The translations under genes and the position numbers were made by a program. The notes below the pieces were generated by a model. That model had not been told where the DNA came from. It worked only from the letters and a program-made list of their open reading frames with translations, and did not search any database. DNA of 7,496 nt from Chitinophaga pinensis (GTDB taxonomy: Bacteria > Bacteroidota > Bacteroidia > NS11-12g > UBA9320), in NCBI GenBank assembly GCA_945890595.1, contig CAMDCQ010000117.1, positions 1 through 7,496 on the forward strand, written 5' to 3'. The stretch's first letter is position 1. The number at the start of each line of letters is the position of its first letter. Positions 5,831 through 7,496 of the stretch are shown one piece after another.

Positions 5831-6433
5831 ATGAAACGAAATGTACTTATCCTATTCTTCATAATCGGACTTACAGCGTTAGAGTATGGATGTAAGCAAG
5901 AACCCCTATCTACGGATAAATGTGATCGAAAAACCCATATGTCGGTTACAGGGATTTTACAAGATGCGAGCCTTTTGCAAGTAGATAATGGCATTCTTTT
6001 AGAAGTAGATTCTGGAGGCGAAGTGAATTATTCGAAACTAGTTATTCGTTTTTATGGGAAGCCAGAACTGATTTCAAACAACAGTACCTATAGTAATTTT
6101 AGCGCGTACGCTATAGTCGCCCCTTCTTTTCCTGTTTGTTGGGATTTGAGGAGAATACGTGTTGAGGGTGTTTCGGCTAATGGAACACAAGATTTAACGT
6201 CTCTTTTTAGCTTGTGTGACAATTACGTAGGGATTGGTTCCGTTCCTATAACGAATGACGAAGCATTTCGAAATGCGGTACTGCAAATGGTGGTTGGGAC
6301 GCCTGTTGTTTTACATCTAACTATGCATCAAGCACCAGAGGTGCAGCAAGAAATGACTATTCGCGTAAAATTTGAGAATACCGATGGCCGAATTTTTGAA
6401 TTTACTACCGCTGCTTTTACCATTACACCGTAA
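5831..6433 (+). CDS. Putative lipoprotein, paralog array member 4
   Basis: A 200-residue protein and the most divergent member at the leader: MKRNVLILFFIIGLTALEYG with Cys21, so the motif is L-E-Y-G-C instead of L-D-W-S-C, keeping an acidic and an aromatic residue in the same places. Family blocks: SGGEVNYSKLVIRFYG (61-76), ELISNN (79-84), FSAYAIVAP (90-98) with conserved Cys103 a little later than in the others, DLTSLFSL (121-128), APEVQQEMTIRVKF (168-181), and the tail DGRIFEFTTAAFTITP (185-200). A second Cys at 31 follows the leader. It is the last array gene; 79 bases separate it from the ABC exporter gene. Function unknown. Confidence 0.83.
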   Translation: MKRNVLILFFIIGLTALEYGCKQEPLSTDKCDRKTHMSVTGILQDASLLQVDNGILLEVDSGGEVNYSKLVIRFYGKPELISNNSTYSNFSAYAIVAPSFPVCWDLRRIRVEGVSANGTQDLTSLFSLCDNYVGIGSVPITNDEAFRNAVLQMVVGTPVVLHLTMHQAPEVQQEMTIRVKFENTDGRIFEFTTAAFTITP

Positions 6434-6504
6434 ATTTCACTTAGTGAGTTGTACTAAACTCTGCCGTTAAGTCACACTTTCTATTTGGCTTGCTTTTAGC
6501 TTTT

Positions 6505-6516
6505 ATGGGGCGATGA
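6505..6516 (+). other. Three-codon upstream ORF overlapping the exporter start
   Basis: ATG GGG CGA TGA at 6505-6516 is a minimal reading frame whose TGA overlaps the exporter ATG (ATGA). Such an arrangement could feed terminating ribosomes onto the exporter start, but three codons can easily arise by chance. Confidence 0.25.
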
Positions 6517-7496
6517 GTAAGAAAAAAGTGTCGCTCAAGTGGGCGTTTAATGAATATATATGGCCACGCAGAAAAATCCTTTCGTTGGGTCTGGTTCTAA
6601 TCGTTATTCGAAGTTTATCCGGATTAGTGCTTCCGTATGAGACTAAAAATTTACTAGATGAAGTAGTGCCTTCTGGCATTAAAAGTGATTTGTGGAATGT
6701 TTTGGCTTTTGTGGGAGGTGCCATTTTAATACAATCCGTTACATCATTTGCACTTACGCAGATACTAAGTGTGGAAGCACAGCGTCTAATCTCAATTCTT
6801 AGAGCTCAAGTACAACGTAAATTACTAACCCTACCGATCAGCTTTTTTGACAATAATAAGTCGGGGGCATTGGTAAGCAGAGTGATGAATGACGTAGAAG
6901 GTGTACGTAATTTGGTAGGAACAGGATTGGTGCAACTTATAGGTGGAAGTATAACGGCAATCGTTGCGTTGGTTTTCTTATTAAAAATAAATGCCTTGAT
7001 GACCCTGTTTGTTTTTTTACCTGTTGGCCTTTTTGGATTTATTGCGTTGAAGGCATTTGGCTATATCAGACCTATTTTTAGAGACCGCGGAAAGATAAGC
7101 GCAGATGTCACTGGAAGACTTACCGAAACACTAAATGGTGTACGTGTTATCAAAGGTTTTAATGCTGAAGAGCAAGAGAATAAAACATTTGAGGAAGGCG
7201 TTGAACGTCTGTTTCTTAATGTGAAGAAGAGTTTGACAGCTACCTCGCTTATGACCAGCTCATCTACTTTTTTATTAGGACTTGCATCTGCAGGTATCAT
7301 GGGTATGGGAGGTTATTTTATGATGCAAAATACCATGACCAATGGTGATTTTGTTTCTTTCACGCTCTTTTTAGGATTTATGATAGCACCTATTGTTCAA
7401 ATGAGCAATATTGGCAGTCAACTCACAGAAGCACTGGCAGGTTTAGATCGTACGCAAGAGCTTATGAATATGACGGAAGAAGATGATCCTGAGGTG
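6513..7496 (+). CDS. ABC exporter, membrane domain (5' part of gene)
   Basis: The first 328 residues of an ABC exporter half-transporter of the MsbA/multidrug type, running off the window in frame. Six hydrophobic segments are visible at roughly 22-42, 62-84, 136-157, 161-180, 249-271 and 277-298. Between segments 2 and 3 is the typical cytoplasmic loop, with LPISFFDNNKSGALVSRVMND (107-127). Between 4 and 5 is TGRLTETLNGVRVIKGFNAEE (200-220), including the coupling helix. The start of the linker to the ATPase domain (RTQELMNM, 313-320) is seen, but Walker A, the signature and Walker B lie beyond the window. The ATG at 6513 is preceded in frame by a stop at 6468 with no other standard start. 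Members export lipids, peptides or drugs across the inner membrane with ATP; the substrate cannot be told from here. Confidence 0.93.
   Translation, partial: MSKKKVSLKWAFNEYIWPRRKILSLGLVLIVIRSLSGLVLPYETKNLLDEVVPSGIKSDLWNVLAFVGGAILIQSVTSFALTQILSVEAQRLISILRAQVQRKLLTLPISFFDNNKSGALVSRVMNDVEGVRNLVGTGLVQLIGGSITAIVALVFLLKINALMTLFVFLPVGLFGFIALKAFGYIRPIFRDRGKISADVTGRLTETLNGVRVIKGFNAEEQENKTFEEGVERLFLNVKKSLTATSLMTSSSTFLLGLASAGIMGMGGYFMMQNTMTNGDFVSFTLFLGFMIAPIVQMSNIGSQLTEALAGLDRTQELMNMTEEDDPEV

Noticed and set aside
6441..6457. TTAGT / ACTAA hairpin after the lipoprotein array as a terminator
   Set aside because: Five mostly AT pairs, a seven-base loop, and no T-tract.
6497..6504. TAGCTTTT as a -7 box for the ABC exporter gene
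   Set aside because: It lacks the final G of the consensus and has no TTG at a proper distance upstream.
1..7496. Mobile elements, CRISPR repeats, tRNA or rRNA genes, phage or defence genes
   Set aside because: I saw no transposase or integrase motifs, no regularly spaced direct repeats beyond the three coding 16-mers, and no tRNA-like cloverleaf; the genes are ordinary chromosomal and envelope functions.

Overview
The window looks like a chromosomal segment of a Bacteroidota bacterium, most likely a Flavobacteriales relative. The evidence is AT-rich intergenic DNA, no Shine-Dalgarno sequences before the starts, at least one good Bacteroidota-type promoter (TTTG, 18-base spacer, TAnnTTTG), short lipoproteins of TRL-like type, and mevalonate-pathway genes with a flavobacterial-type isopentenyl-diphosphate isomerase. 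Every gene I can support is on the + strand.

Layout. Bases 1-132 are the 3' end of an unrecognised gene. A promoter (156-185) then drives three tightly packed TRL-like lipoprotein genes (213-1079), closed by a strong intrinsic terminator (1108-1140). The start codon of a small exported four-cysteine protein (1141-1572) lies directly against the U-tract of that terminator. Next comes a two-gene mevalonate/isoprenoid unit: type 2 IPP isomerase (1671-2669, GTG start) followed without a single spacer base by class II HMG-CoA reductase (2670-3986). Four consecutive paralogous lipoprotein-like genes follow (4049-6433). They share a leader with Cys at exactly residue 21 and a C-terminal FETTT-type signature, but are highly divergent in between. 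The window ends inside an ABC exporter gene (6513 onward), of which only the membrane domain is present.

How the genes work together. Only the isomerase and reductase have a clear joint role: mevalonate synthesis and IPP/DMAPP interconversion for isoprenoids such as menaquinone, carotenoids and undecaprenyl phosphate. The TRL-like trio and the four-paralog array are two independent cases of tandem duplication of small envelope proteins of unknown function. No mobile element, CRISPR array, tRNA or rRNA is visible. The part most worth a second look is the four-gene array, with its unusual L-D-W-S-C / L-E-Y-G-C leader motif and the near-identical DNA over that motif. No intergenic stretch exceeds about 100 bases.
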